Source: Ptiloglossa arizonensis (taxonomy: Eukaryota; Arthropoda; Insecta; Hymenoptera; Colletidae). Taken from it: a DNA stretch of 64,000 nucleotides. This document shows, one piece after another, positions 38,201-49,363 of this stretch; position 1 is the stretch's first letter; the number at the start of each line of letters is the position of its first letter. The stretch spans positions 1,426,001-1,490,000 of the forward strand of contig NW_027478438.1 of NCBI RefSeq assembly GCF_051014685.1, in the 5' to 3' direction. The notes beneath the pieces were generated by a model that was not told the origin of the DNA, made no database searches, and saw only the letters and a program-made list of their open reading frames with translations. A program made the position numbers and the translations under genes.

Positions 38201-41200
38201 AGTTTCTGCTTTCCGATGCAATAGGAATTTCTCGTGTTCGTCAATCCGTTCGCGAGATATGGGAGTTTGAAGTTAAGGAATGGTTGAGAAACCACAAAAA
38301 TTTTCGCTGATCTGATACTCGAAACAAATAACTGGAATGGCCTAAGGGAAAAGTACACATACCGTTGAAATTGGGCACGTTTCTGCTTTCCGATGCATAG
38401 GAATTTCTCGTGTTCGTCAATCCGTTCGCGAGATATGGGAGTTTGAAGTTAAGGAATGGTTGAGAAACCATCAAAATTTTCGCACCTCTGATTCCTGAAA
38501 CCAATCACTACAAAGGCCTAGGGGAAAAGTACACATACCGTTGAAATCGGGCGTGTTTCTGCTTTCAGATGCAATAGGAATTTCTCGTGTTCGTCAATCC
38601 GTTCGCGAGATATGGGAGTTTGAAGATAAGGGATGGTTGAGCAACCATCAAAATTTTCGCAAGTCTGATTCCCGAAACCAATAACTACAAAGGCCTAGGG
38701 GAAAAATACACATACCGTTGTAATCGGGCGAGTTTCTACTTTCAGATGCAACAGGAATATTTCGAGTTCGTCAATTCGTTCGCGAGATGTGGGAGTTTGA
38801 AGTTAAGGAATGGTTGAGAAACCATCAAAATTTTCGCAAGTCTGATTCCCGAAACCAATAACTACGAAGGCCTAGGGGAAAAGTACACATACCGTTGTAA
38901 TGGGGCGAGTTTCTACTTTCAGATGCAACAGGAATTTCTCGAGTTCGTCTATCCGTTCGCGAGATATGGGAGTTTGAAATTAAGGAATGGTTGAGAAATC
39001 ATCAAAATTTTCGCTGGTCTGATACTCGAGACCAATAACTGGAATGGCCTAGGGGAAAAGTACACACACCATTGTAATCGGGCGAGTTTCTACTTTCAGA
39101 TGCAACAGGAATTTCTCGAGTTCTCAATCCGTTCGCGAGATATGGGAGTTTGAAGTTAAGGAAAGCTTGAGAAACCATCAAAATTTTCGCAAGTCTGATA
39201 CTCGAAACCAGTAACTACTATGGCCTAGGGCAAAAATACACATACCGTTGTAATCGGGCGAGTTTCTGCTTTCAGACGCAGCAGGAATTTCTGGAGTTCG
39301 TCAATTCGTTCGCGAGATATGGGAGTTTGAAGTTAAGGAATGGTTGAGAAACCACCAATATTTTCGCTGATTTGATAATCGAAACCAATAACTGGAATGG
39401 CCTAGGGGAAAAGTACACATAACGTTGAAATCGGGCGAGTTTCTGCTTTCAGATGCAATAGGAATTTCTCGTGTTCGTCAATCCGTTCGCGAGGTATGTG
39501 AGTTTGAAGTTATGGTATGGTTGAGAAACCATCAAAATTTTCGCATGTCTGTTACTCGAAACCAATAAATACAATGGCCTAGGGGAAAAATACACATACC
39601 GTTGTAATCCGGCGAGTTTCTACTTTCAGATGAAACAGGAATTTCTCGAGTTCGTCAATCCGTTCGCGAGATATGGGAGTTTGAAGTTAAGGAACGCTTG
39701 AGAAGCCATCAAAATTTTCGCAATTCAGACACTCGAAACGAATAACTACTATGGCCTAGGGGAAAAGTACACACACCATTGTAATCGAGCGAGTTTCTAC
39801 TTTCAGAGGCAACAGGAATTTCTCGACTTCGTCAATCCGTTCGCGAGATATGGGAGTTCGAAGTTAAGGAATGGTTGAGAAACCACAAAAATTTTCGCTG
39901 ATCTGATACTCGAAACAAATAACTGGAATGGCCTAAGGGAAAAGTACACATACCGTTGAAATCGGGCAAGTTTCTGCTTTCCGATGCAATAGGAATTTCT
40001 TGTGTTCGTCAATCCGTTCGCGAGATATGGGAGATTGAAGTTAAGGAATGGTTGATAAACCACAAAAATTTTCGCTGATCTGATACTCGAAACAAATAAC
40101 TGGAATGGCCTAAGGGAAAAGTACACATACCGTTGAAATTGGGCACGTTTCTGCTTTCCGATGCATAGGAATTTCTCGTGTTCGTCAATCCGTTCGCGAG
40201 ATATGGGAGTTTGAAGTTAAGGAATGGTTGAGAAACCATCAAAATTTTCGCACCTCTGATTCCTGAAACCAATAACTACAAAGGCCTAGGGGAAAAATAC
40301 ACATACCGTTGTAATCGGGCGAGTTTCTACTTTCAGATGCAACAGGAATTTCTCGGGTTCGTCAATCCGTTCGCGAGGTATGGGAGTTTGAAGTTAAGGA
40401 ATGGTTGAGAAACCATCAAAATTTTCGCAAGTCTGATTCCCGAAACCAATAAATACGAAGGCCTAGGGGAAAAGTACACATACCATTGTAATCGGGCGAG
40501 TTTCTACTTTCAAATGCAACAGGAATTTCTCGAGTTCGTCTATCCGTTCGCGAGATATGGGAGTTTGAAATTATGGAATGGTTGAGAAATCATCAAAATT
40601 TTCGCTGGTCTGATACTCGAGACCAATAACTGGAATGGCCTAGGGGAAAAGTACACACACCGCTGTAATCGGGCGAGTTTCTGCTTTCCTATGCAATAGG
40701 AATTTCTCGTGTTCGTCAATCCGTTCGCGAGGTATGGGAGTTTGAAGTTAAGGAATGGTTGAGAAACCATCAAAATTTTCGCAAGTCTGATTCCCGAAAC
40801 CAATAACTACAAAGGCCTAGGGGAAAAATACACATACCGTTGTAATCGTGCGAGTTTCTACTTTCAGATGCAACAGGAATTTCTCGGGTTCGTCAATCCG
40901 TTCGCGAGATATGGGAGTTTGAAGTTAAGGAACGCTTGAGAAACCATCAAAATTTTCGCATGTCTGATTCCCGAAACCAATAACTACAAAGGCCTAGGGG
41001 AAAAATACACATACCGTTGTAATCGTGCGAGTTTCTACTTTCAAATGCAACAGGAATTTCTCGAGTTCGTCTATCCGTTCGCGAGATATGGGAGTTTGAA
41101 ATTATGGAATGGTTGAGAAATCATCAAAATTTTCGCTGGTCTGATACTCGAGACCAATAACTGGAATGGCCTAGGGGAAAAGTACACACACCATTGTAAT

Positions 41201-42665
41201 CGGGCGAGATTCTACTTTCAGATGCAACAGGAATTTCTCGAGTTCTCAATCCGTTCGCGAGATATGGGAGTTTGAAGTTAAGGAACGCTTGAGAAACCAT
41301 CAAAATTTTCGCAAGTCTGATACTCGAAACCAATAACTACTGTCGCCTAGGGCAAAAATACACATACCGTTGTAATCGGGCGAGTTTCTGCTTTCAGACG
41401 CAGCAGGAATTTCTCGAGTTCGTCAATTCGTTCGCGAGATATGGGAGTTTGAAGTTAAGGAATGGTTGAGGAACCACCAAAATTTTCGCTGATTTGATAA
41501 TCGAAACCAATAACTGGAATGGCCTAGGGGAAAAGTACACATAACGTTCAAATCGGGCGAGTTTCTGCTTTCAGATGCAATAGGAATTTCTCGTGTTCGT
41601 CAATCCGTTCGCGAGGTATGTGAGTTTGAAGTTATGGAATGGTTGAGAAACCATCAAAATTTTCGCATGTCTGATACTCGAAACCAATAAATACAATGGC
41701 CTAGGGGAAAAATACACATACCGTTGTAATCGGGCGAGTTTCTGCTTTCATATGCAACAGGAATTTCTCGACTTCGTCAATCCGTTCGCGAGATATGGGA
41801 GTTCGAAGTTAAGGAATGGTTGATAAACCACAAAAATTTTCGCTGATCTGATACTCGAAACCAATAACTACAAAGGCCTAGGGGAAAAGTACACATACCG
41901 TTGAAATCGGGCGTGTTTCTGCTTTCAGATGCAATAGGAATTTCTCGTGTTCGTCAATCCGTTCGCGTGATATGGGAGTTTGAAGTAAAGGAATGGTTGA
42001 GAAACCATCAAAATTTTCGCAAGTCTGATACTCGAAACCAATAACTACAAAGGCCTAGGGGAAAAATACACATACCGTTGTAATCGGGCGAGTTTCTGCT
42101 TTCAGACGCAGCAGGAATTTCTCGAGTTCGTCAATTCGTTCGCGAGATGTGGGAGTTTGAAGTTAAGGAATGGTTGAGAAACCACCAAAATTTTCGCTGA
42201 TTTGATAATCGAAACCAATAACTGGAATGGCCTAGGGGAAAAGTACACATAACGTTGAAATCGGGCGAGTTTCTGCTTTCAGATGCAATAGGAATTTCTC
42301 GTGTTCGTCAATCCGTTCGCGAGGTATGTGAGTTTGAAGTTATGGAATGGTTGAGAAACCATCAAAATTTTCGCATGTCTGATACTCGAAACCAATAAAT
42401 ACAATGGCCTAGGGGGAAAATACACATACCGTTGTAATCGGGCGAGTTTCTGCTTTCATATGCAACAGGAATTTCTCGACTTCGTCAATCCGTTCCCGAG
42501 ATATGGGAGTTCGAAGTTAAGGAATGGTTGAGACACCACAAAAATTTTCGCTGATCTGATACTCGAAACCAATAACTACAAAGGCCTAGGGGAAAAGTAC
42601 ACATACCGTTGAAATCGGGCGTGTTTCTGCTTTCAGATGCAATAGGAATTTCTCGTGTTCGTCAA
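35223..42665 (+). repeat. Segmental unit D3 (third copy)
   Basis: It matches D2 from 25136 onward at +10087, then +10264 after one extra monomer gained near 38.6 to 38.9 kb (the GAAGATAAGGGATGG and GAGCAACC unit), then +8672. It has one copy of the 1592 bp block. Private changes include GGGAGATTGAAG (about 40030) and ATAAATACGAAGG (about 40450). The right break is near 42665, shortly before the truncated monomer at 42850. Confidence 0.8.
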
Positions 42666-43690
42666 TCCGTTCGCGTGATATGGGAGTTTGAAGTAAAGGA
42701 ATGGTTGAGAAACCATCAAAATTTTCGCAAGTCTGATACTCGAAACCAATAACTACAAAGGCCTAGGGGAAAAATACACATACCGTTGTAATCGGGCGAG
42801 TTTCTGCTTTCAGACGCAGCAGGAATTTCTCGAGTTCGTCAATTCGTTCGCGATTTTCGCAAGTCTGATTCCCGAAACCAAAAACTACAAAGGCCTAGGG
42901 GAAAAATACACATACCCTTGTAATCGTGCGAGTTTCTACTTTCAGATGCAACAGGAATTTCTCGGGTTCGTCAATCCGTTCGCGAGATATGGGAGTTTGA
43001 AGTTAAGGAATGGTTGAGAAACCACCAAAATTTTCGCTGATTTGATACTCGAAACCAATAACTGGAATGGCCTAGTGGAAAAGTGCATATACCGTTGAAA
43101 TCGGGCGAGTTTCTGTTTAAGATGCAATAGGAATTTCTCGTGTTCGTCAATCCGTTCGCGAGATATGGGAGTTTGAAGTTAAGGAATGGTTGAGAAACCA
43201 TCAAAATTTTCGCACCTCTGATTCCTGAACTTACTACAAAGGCCTAGGGGAAAAGTACACATACCGTTGAAATCGGGCGTGTTTCTGCTTTCAGATGCAA
43301 TAGGAATTTCTCGTGTTCGTCAATCCGTTCGCGAGATATGGGAGTTTGAAGATAAGGGATGGTTGAGCAACCATCAAAATTTTCGCAAGTCTGATTCCCG
43401 AAACCAATAACTACAAAGGCCTAGGGGAAAAATACACATACCGTTGTAATCGGGCGAGTTTCTACTTTCAGATGCAACAGGAATATTTCGAGTTCGTCAA
43501 TTCGTTCGCGAGATGTGGGAGTTTGAAGTTAAGGAATGGTTGAGAAACCATCAAAATTTTCGCAAGTCTGATTCCCGAAACCAATAACTACGAAGGCCTA
43601 GGGGAAAAGTACACATACCGTTGTAATGGGGCGAGTTTCTACTTTCAGATGCAACAGGAATTTCTCGAGTTCGTCTATCCGTTCGCGAGA
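42666..43690 (+). repeat. Breakpoint zone between D3 and the 1947 bp repeats
   Basis: It contains the truncated monomer, a segment (about 42885 to 43204) matching 48190 to 48509 at +5305, and a 173 bp monomer at about 43228, where the usual CCTGAAACCAATAACTAC is replaced by CCTGAACTTACTAC. Several different neighbours of the array meet here within 1 kb. Confidence 0.75.
42829..42960 (+). repeat. Truncated 132 bp monomer with out-of-register junction
   Basis: The distance between successive monomer landmarks (CTCGAG at 42829 and CTCGGG at 42961) is 132 bp instead of 177. The sequence reads TTCGTTCGCGATTTTCGCAAG: the 45 bp between TCGCGA and TTTTCGC is missing. Sequence to the left belongs to D3; sequence to the right, with ACCAAAAACTAC and ATACCCTTG, matches 47.8 to 48.5 kb. 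It is the only large within-monomer deletion I found. Confidence 0.92.
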
Positions 43691-45637
43691 TATGGGAGTT
43701 TGAAATTAAGGAATGGTTGAGAAATCATCAAAATTTTCGCTGGTCTGATACTCGAGACCAATAACTGGAATGGCCTAGGGGAAAAGTACACACACCATTG
43801 TAATCGGGCGAGTTTCTACTTTCAGATGCAACAGGAATTTCTCGAGTTCTCAATCCGTTCGCGAGATATGGGAGTTTAAAGTTAAGGAAAGCTTGAGAAA
43901 CCATCAAAATTTTCGCAAGTCTGATACTCGAAACCAATAACTACTATGGCCTAGGGCAAAAATACACATACCGTTGTAATCGGGCGAGTTTCTGCTTTCA
44001 GACGCAGCAGGAATTTCTGGAGTTCGTCAATTCGTTCGCGAGATATGGGAGTTTGAAGTTAAGGAATGGTTGAGAAACCACCAATATTTTCGCTGATTTG
44101 ATAATCGAAACCAATAACTGGAATGGCCTAGGGGAAAAGTACACATAACGTTGAAATCGGGCGAGTTTCTGCTTTCAGATGCAATAGGAATTTCTCGTGT
44201 TCGTCAATCCGTTCGCGAGGTAAGTGAGTTTGAAGTTATGGTATGGTTGAGAAACCATCAAAATTTTCGCATGTCTGTTACTCGAAACCAATATATACAA
44301 TGGCCTAGGGGAAAAATACACATACTGTTGTAATCCGGCGAGTTTCTACTTTCAGATGAAACAGGAATTTCTCGAGTTCGTCAATCCGTTCGCGAGATAT
44401 GGGAGTTTGAAGTTAAGGAACGCTTGAGAAGCCATCAAAATTTTCGCAAGTCAGACACTCGAAACGAATAACTACTATGGCCTAGGGGAAAAGTACACAC
44501 ACCATTGTAATCGAGCGAGTTTCCACTTTCAGAGGCAACAGGAATTTCTCGACTTCGTCAATCCGTTCGCGAGATATGGGAGTTCGAAGTTAAGGAATGG
44601 TTGAGAAACCACAAAAATTTTCGCTGATCTGATACTCGAAACAAATAACTGGAATGGCCTAAGGGAAAAGTACACATACCGTTGAAATCGGGCAAGTTTC
44701 TGCTTTCCGATGCAATAGGAATTTCTCGTGTTCGTCAATCCGTTCGCGAGATATGGGAGTTTGAAGTTAAGGAATGGTTGAGAAACCATCAAAATTTTCG
44801 CACCTCTGATTCCTGAAACCAATAACCACAAAGGCCTAGGGGAAAAGTACACATACCGTTGAAATCGGGCGGGTTTCTGCTTTCAGATGCAATAGGAATT
44901 TCTCGTGTTCGTCAATCAGTTCGCGAGATATGGGAGTTTGAAGATAAGGGATGGTTGAGCAACCATCAAAATTTTCGCAAGTCTGATTCCCGAAACCAAT
45001 AACTACAAAGGCCTAGGGGAAAAATACACATACCGTTGTAATCGGGCGAGTTTCTACTTTCAGACGCAACAGGAATTTCTCGGGTTCGTCAATCCGTTCG
45101 CGAGGTATGGGAGTTTGAAGTTAAGGAATGGTTGAGAAACCATCAAAATTTTCGCAAGTCTGATTCCCGAAACCAATAACTACGAAGGCCTAAGGGAAAA
45201 GTACACATACCATTATAATCGGGCGAGTTTCGACTTTCAAATGCAACAGGAATTTCTCGAGTTCGTCTATCCGTTCGCGAGATACGGTAGTTTGAAATTA
45301 TGGAATGGTTGAGAAATCATCAAAATTTTCGCTGGTCTGATACTCGAGACCAATAACTGGAATGGCCTAGGGGAAAAGTACACACACCGCTGTAATCGGG
45401 CGAGTTTCTGCTTTCCGATGCAATAGGAATTTCTCGTGTTCGTCAATCCGTTCGCGAGGTATGGGAGTTTGAAGTTAAGGAATGGTTGAGAAACCATCGA
45501 AATTTTCGCAAGTCTGATACCCGAAACCAATAACTACAAAGGCCGACGGGAAAAAATACACATACCGCTGTAATCGGGCGAGTTTCTGCTTTCCGATGCT
45601 ATAGGAATTTCTCGTGTTCGTCAATCCGTTCGCGAGG
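43691..45637 (+). repeat. 1947 bp higher-order repeat, copy 1 (11 monomers)
   Basis: Landmarks recur at exactly +1947 (11 x 177): TTTAAAGTTAAGGAAAGC, TTCTGGAGTTCG, CAATATATAC, ATACTGTTG, TTTCCACTTTC, GGCGGGTTTC, CATTATAATCGGG and ATCGAAATTTTCGC. Differences seen include GAGGTAAGTGAG (about 44218) against GAGGTATGTGAG, GTCAATCAGTTCG against GTCAATCCGTTCG, and GATACGGTAG against GATATGGTAG. Confidence 0.92.
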
Positions 45638-47598
45638 TATGGGAGTTTGAAATTAAGGAATGGTTGAGAAATCATCAAAATTTTCGCTGGTCTGATACTC
45701 GAGACCAATAACTGGAATGGCCTAGGGGAAAAGTACACACACCATTGTAATCGGGCGAGTTTCTACTTTCAGATGCAACAGGAATTTCTCGAGTTCTCAA
45801 TCCGTTCGCGAGATATGGGAGTTTAAAGTTAAGGAAAGCTTGAGAAACCATCAAAATTTTCGCAAGTCTGATACTCGAAACCAATAACTACTATGGCCTA
45901 GGGCAAAAATACACATACCGTTGTAATCGGGCGAGTTTCTGCTTTCAGACGCAGCAGGAATTTCTGGAGTTCGTCAATTCGTTCGCGAGATATGGGAGTT
46001 TGAAGTTAAGGAATGGTTGAGAAACCACCAATATTTTCGCTGATTTGATAATCGAAACCAATAACTGGAATGGCCTAGGGGAAAAGTACACATAACGTTG
46101 AAATCGGGCGAGTTTCTGCTTTCAGATGCAATAGGAATTTCTCGTGTTCGTCAATCCGTTCGCGAGGTATGTGAGTTTGAAGTTATGGTATGGTTGAGAA
46201 ACCATCAAAATTTTCGCATGTCTGTTACTCGAAACCAATATATACAATGGCCTAGGGGAAAAATACACATACTGTTGTAATCCGGCGAGTTTCTACTTTC
46301 AGATGAAACAGGAATTTCTCGAGTTCGTCAATCCGTTCGCGAGATATGGGAGTTTGAAGTTAAGGAACGCTTGAGAAGCCATCAAAATTTTCGCAAGTCA
46401 GACACTCGAAACGAATAACTACTATGGCCTAGGGGAAAAGTACACACACCATTGTAATCGAGCGAGTTTCCACTTTCAGAGGCAACAGGAATTTCTCGAC
46501 TTCGTCAATCCGTTCGCGAGATATGGGAGTTCGAAGTTAAGGAATGGTTGAGAAACCACAAAAATTTTCGCTGATCTGATACTCGAAACAAATAACTGGA
46601 GTGGCCTAAGGGAAAAGTACACATACCGTTGAAATCGGGCAAGTTTCTGCTTTCCGATGCAATAGGAATTTCTCGTGTTCGTCAATCCGTTCGCGAGATA
46701 TGGGAGTTTGAAGTTAAGGAATGGTTGAGAAACCATCAAAATTTTCGCACCTCTGATTCCTGAAACCAATAACTACAAAGGCCTAGGGGAAAAGTACACA
46801 TACCGTTGAAATCGGGCGGGTTTCTGCTTTCAGATGCAATAGGAATTTCTCGTGTTCGTCAATCCGTTCGCGAGATATGGGAGTTTGAAGATAAGGGATG
46901 GTTGAGCAACCATCAAAATTTTCGCAAGTCTGATTCCCGAAACCAATAACTACAAAGGCCTAGGGGAAAAATACACATACCGTTGTAATCGGGCGAGTTT
47001 CTACTTTCAGACGCAACAGGAATTTCTCGGGTTCGTCAATCCGTTCGCGAGGTATGGGAGTTTGAAGTTAAGGAATGGTTGAGAAACCATCAAAATTTTC
47101 GCAAGTCTGATTCCCGAAACCAATAACTACGAAGGCCTAAGGGAAAAGTACACATACCATTATAATCGGGCGAGTTTCTACTTTCAAATGCAACAGGAAT
47201 TTCTCGAGTTCGTCTATCCGTTCGCGAGATATGGTAGTTTGAAATTATGGAATGGTTGAGAAATCATCAAAATTTTCGCTGGTCTGATACTCGAGACCAA
47301 TAACTGGAATGGCCTAGGGGAAAAGTACACACACCGCTGTAATCGGGCGAGTTTCTGCTTTCCGATGCAATAGGAATTTCTCGTGTTCGTCAATCCGTTC
47401 GCGAGGTATGGGAGTTTGAAGTTAAGGAATGGTTGAGAAACCATCGAAATTTTCGCAAGTCTGATACCCGAAACCAATAACTACAAAGGCCGACGGGAAA
47501 AAATACACATACCGCTGTAATCAGGCGAGTTTCTGCTTTCCGATGCAATAGGAATTTCTCGTGTTCGTCAATCCGTTCGCGAGGTATGGGAGTTTGAA
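45638..47598 (+). repeat. 1947 bp higher-order repeat, copy 2
   Basis: The tandem partner begins directly at the end of copy 1. The match ends at about 47598, where GAAGTTAAGG faces GAAATTAAGG at the copy 1/copy 2 junction. Private changes include CTGGAGTGGCC (about 46600) and AATCAGGCGAG (about 47521). Confidence 0.92.
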
Positions 47599-49363
47599 GT
47601 TAAGGAATGGTTGAGAAACCATCAAAATTTTCGCAAATCTGATTCCCGAAACCAATAACTACAAAGGCCTAGGGGAAAAATACACATACCGTTGTAATCG
47701 TGCGAGTTTCTACTTTCAGATGCAACAGGAATTTCTCGGGTTCGTCAATCCGTTCGCGAGATATGGGAGTTTGAAGTTAAGGAATGGTTGAGAAACCATC
47801 AAAATTTTCGCAAGTCTGATTCCCGAAACCAAAAACTACAAAGGCCTAGGGGAAAAATACACATACCCTTGTAATCGTGCGAGTTTCTACTTTCAGATGC
47901 AACAGGAATTTCTCGGGTTCGTCAATCCGTTCGCGAGATATGGGAGTTTGAAGTTAAGGAATGGTTGAGAAACCACCAAAATTTTCGCTGATTTGATACT
48001 TGAAACCAATAACTGGAATGGCCTAGGGGAAAAGTACACATACCGTTGAAATCGGGCGAGTTTCTGCTTTCAGGTGCAACAGTAATTTCTCGAGTTCGTC
48101 AATCCGTTCGCGAGATATGGGAGTTAGAAGTTAAGGAATGGTTGAGAAACCATCAAAATTTTCGCAAGTCTGATTCCCGAAACCAAAAACTACAAAGGCC
48201 TAGGGGAAAAATACACATACCCTTGTAATCGTGCGAGTTTCTACTTTCAGATGCAACAGGAATTTCTCGGGTTCGTCAATCCGTTCGCGAGATATGGGAG
48301 TTTGAAGTTAACGAATGGTTGAGAAACCACCAAAATTTTCGCTGATTTGATACTCGAAACCAATAACTGGAATGGCCTAGTGGAAAAGTGCATATACCGT
48401 TGAAATCGGGCGAGTTTCTGTTTAAGATGCAATAGGAATTTCTCGAGTTCGTCAATCCGTTCGCGAGATATGGGAGTTTGATGTAAAGGAATGGTTGAGA
48501 AACCATCAAAATTTTCGCACCTCTGATTGCCGAAACCAATAACTGGAATGGCCTAGGGGAAAAGTACACACACCATTGTAATCGAGCGAGTTTCTACTTT
48601 CAGAGGCAACAGGAATTTCTCGACTTCGTCAATCCGTTCGCGAGATATGGGAGTTCGAAGTTAAGGAATGGTTGAGAAACCACAAAAATTTTCGCTGATC
48701 TGATACTCGAAACAAATAACTGGAATGGCCTAAGGGAAAAGTACACATACCGTTGAAATCGGGCAAGTTTCTGCTTTCCGATGCAATAGGAATTTCTCGT
48801 GTTCGTCAATCCGTTCGCGAGATATGGGAGTTTGAAGTTAAGGAATGGTTGAGAAACCACAAAAATTTTCGCTGATCTGATACTCGAAACAAATAATTGG
48901 AATGGCCTAAGGGAAAAGTACACATACCGTTGAAATTGGGCACGTTTCTGCTTTCCGATGCATAGGAATTTCTCGTGTTCGTCAATCCGTTCGCGAGATA
49001 TGGGAGTTTGAAGTTAAGGAATGGTTGAGAAACCATCAAAATTTTCGCACCTCTGATTCCTGAAACCAATAACTACAAAGGCCTAGGGGAAAAGTACACA
49101 TACCGTTGAAATCGGGCGTGTTTCTGCTTTCAGATGCAATAGGAATTTCTCGTGTTCGTCAATCCGTTCGCGAGATATGGGAGTTTGAAGATAAGGGATG
49201 GTTGAGCAACCATCAAAATTTTCGCAAGTCTGATTCCCGAAACCAATAACTACAAAGGCCTAGGGGAAAAATACACATACCGTTGTAATCGGGCGAGTTT
49301 CTACTTTCAGATGCAACAGGAATATTTCGAGTTCGTCAATTCGTTCGCGAGATGTGGGAGTTT
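47599..49363 (+). repeat. Ten-monomer linker
   Basis: It holds the first occurrence of the CAGGTGCAACAGTAATTT and GGGAGTTAGAAG unit (about 48070 to 48130), a TTTCTGTTTAAGATG unit (about 48415) and a CTAGTGGAAAAGTGC unit. The part 48046 to 48540 recurs at 53351 (+5305), so it is an older, partial version of the material in the 5836 bp repeat. No gene is seen. Confidence 0.7.
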
